Shown here: in pieces, positions 62,831 to 64,000 of the stretch
Layout of the letters: each line of letters begins with the position of its first letter
Position numbering within the stretch: the stretch's first letter is position 1
Origin: Monodelphis domestica
Lineage: Eukaryota > Chordata > Mammalia > Didelphimorphia > Didelphidae
Direction: 5' to 3'
Length of the DNA: 64,000 bases
Assembly (NCBI RefSeq): GCF_027887165.1
Contig: NC_077233.1
Span: 183,023,114-183,087,113 of the forward strand
The notes under the pieces: generated by a model
What the model saw: the letters and a program-made list of their open reading frames with translations, nothing else
Database searches by the model: none
Told to the model about the DNA's origin: nothing
Position numbers and translations under genes: made by a program

Positions 62831-63397
62831 GGAGTTACCTTCAGGACTCACTTGGGAGTAGGAAATAGCATGCACAATACCGGGAATGTTGACTTAGCTG
62901 GCATGCGACGTCCCTACTGGAGTAGTAATCAGGGTAAAGCTGTGCAAGCAATTAAATGCATAAATGAAAATAGTAAGAAATGAAGTTAGAGAAATGGATC
63001 TGTCATGAGTGCAAGGCTTGAAATGAGATGGTGGAGGCAGCAGGAGCCACTGCGGATATCTTATTATCCTTTCCATCTTCTGCTAATGGCCAGTTCAAAA
63101 GGAACTTCTTCAGAGGATGGTGGCTACACCAAAGGCACGAAGTTCTAGAGTGGCGAAATCTCACACAAAATAGCACCTGAGCTAGTTGTTGCCGTGGGGC
63201 TGGGAGGTCTGGATGGACTGATCCTTCTGGCACTACTCCCAAAATATAGCAGATACGAATGCCTTTGAATAAGACGAGGGATGGCAGATGTCTCCTATCT
63301 GAGTCAGGCCAAAGGGAGAGAAGGGAATGGATATCTTCTCCACAAAGTCTTTTCTGGTCCAAGTCCCCCTGCCATCACTCATTGAAAGTAATCTCTT

Positions 63398-63602
63398 GGG
63401 GGCAGCTGGGTGGCTCAGTGGATTGAGAGTCAAATGTAGGAATAGGAGGTCCTGGATTCAAATTTGACCCCAGATACTTCCCAGCTGGGTGACCCTGGGC
63501 AAGTCATTTCACCCCCATTGCCTAGCCCTTACCGCTCTTCTGCCTTGGAGCCAATACACAGTACTGATTTTAAGACCGAAAGTAAGTTGTTTTTTTTTTT
63601 TA
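63398..63602 (+). mobile_element. Marsupial tRNA-derived SINE
   Basis: GGGGGCAGCTGGGTGGCTCA ... CCTGGGCAAGTCATTTCACC ... CTTACCGCTCTTCTGCCTTG with T-rich end. One of the best preserved copies. Confidence 0.92.
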
Positions 63603-63619
63603 AGTAATCCCTTATCTCC

Positions 63620-63780
63620 TTAACCTTTCTGTATTGGACTTTTCCCTGCACACTTCATCCTTTCTCATTTGTATTGGCTATGTGCACATCAGTAGTGTGC
63701 ATTCCTTATCTCACTGATGACATTGTAAGCTTCTTAAGGTTACAAACTTTTCTTTTTCTTTTTTGTGTCCTCAGTGACCA
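63620..63780 (+). mobile_element. L2-like 3' fragment
   Basis: TGTAAGCTTCTTAAGGTTAC then TTTTTTGTGTCCTCAGTGAC resembles a diverged L2 end. Weak. Confidence 0.4.
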
Positions 63781-64000
63781 GCGTGGAGTGCTGTTCAATG
63801 AGCCTGGGCCCACGCCTGCAAAGTCGGATCCGTCCGTGCCTTTTTATCTATCCTGCACAGTTCTCATCCATGGTCTCTCCATAGATATAGCCAAAGCTGC
63901 AGAGTCCTCCTTGTCTTCTCTCTACTCTCAGTTCTCAGACAGAAGAGAGGCGAGAGCTGGGCCACCGGGGAGAAGGAACGTGCCCAGGCTATGTAGCCGA
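63780..64000. other. GC/CpG-richer window edge
   Basis: CpGs become more frequent (AAGTCGGATCCGTCCGTGCC; GAGGCGAGAGC; CCACCGGGGAGAAGGAACGT), possibly the shoulder of a promoter beyond the edge. No coding sequence recognised. Confidence 0.35.

Noticed and set aside
63780..64000. Start of CIITA
   Set aside because: No reading frame resembling the CIITA N-terminus was found. Only a rise in CpG is visible.

Overview
This is mammalian nuclear DNA, and the interspersed repeats point to a marsupial. It is AT-rich and CpG-poor. It carries many copies of a tRNA-derived SINE (body near 'ggcagctgggtggctcag'), related MIR/MAR-type SINEs, and L1 3' ends of the type I associate with marsupial genomes. I could not identify the species, and no database search was run.

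Two real protein-coding genes are present, both split into short exons. (1) Positions 1644-10677 on + hold the C-terminal two thirds of NUBP1, the cytosolic iron-sulfur cluster assembly scaffold P-loop NTPase. There are seven exons, including a 33-nt one, and they join in frame to 211 codons plus stop. The upstream exons lie beyond the left edge. (2) Positions 27714 down to 12691 on - hold a complete TVP23A (Golgi TVP23 homologue A) in six coding exons. The first is only 9 nt (Met-Lys-Gln) and sits in a CpG-rich promoter around 27.6-28.07 kb. The predicted product is 200 residues. The two genes are convergent, with stop codons about 2.0 kb apart, as for human NUBP1/TVP23A on 16p13.

From about 28.1 kb to the right edge (36 kb) I found no intact gene. 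The space holds old L2/MIR/CR1-like repeats, SINEs, several antisense L1 pieces, LTR-like blocks, a small inverted-repeat element split by a SINE, a 193-bp tandem duplication, and an EEF1A1 processed pseudogene at about 60.45-61.46 kb. In human the next gene beyond TVP23A is CIITA; no CIITA exon was recognised here. A second retroinsertion, resembling a bare 3' UTR with a 16-bp target-site duplication, lies in a NUBP1 intron at 6731-7206.

I see no new biological system. The most useful results are the exon structures of the two genes (short exons that simple ORF calling misses), an uncertain TVP23A C-terminus, the retrocopies, a CpG-bearing double hairpin, and two unidentified coding-like stretches (28.5-29.0 kb on +, 56.8-57.2 kb on -).
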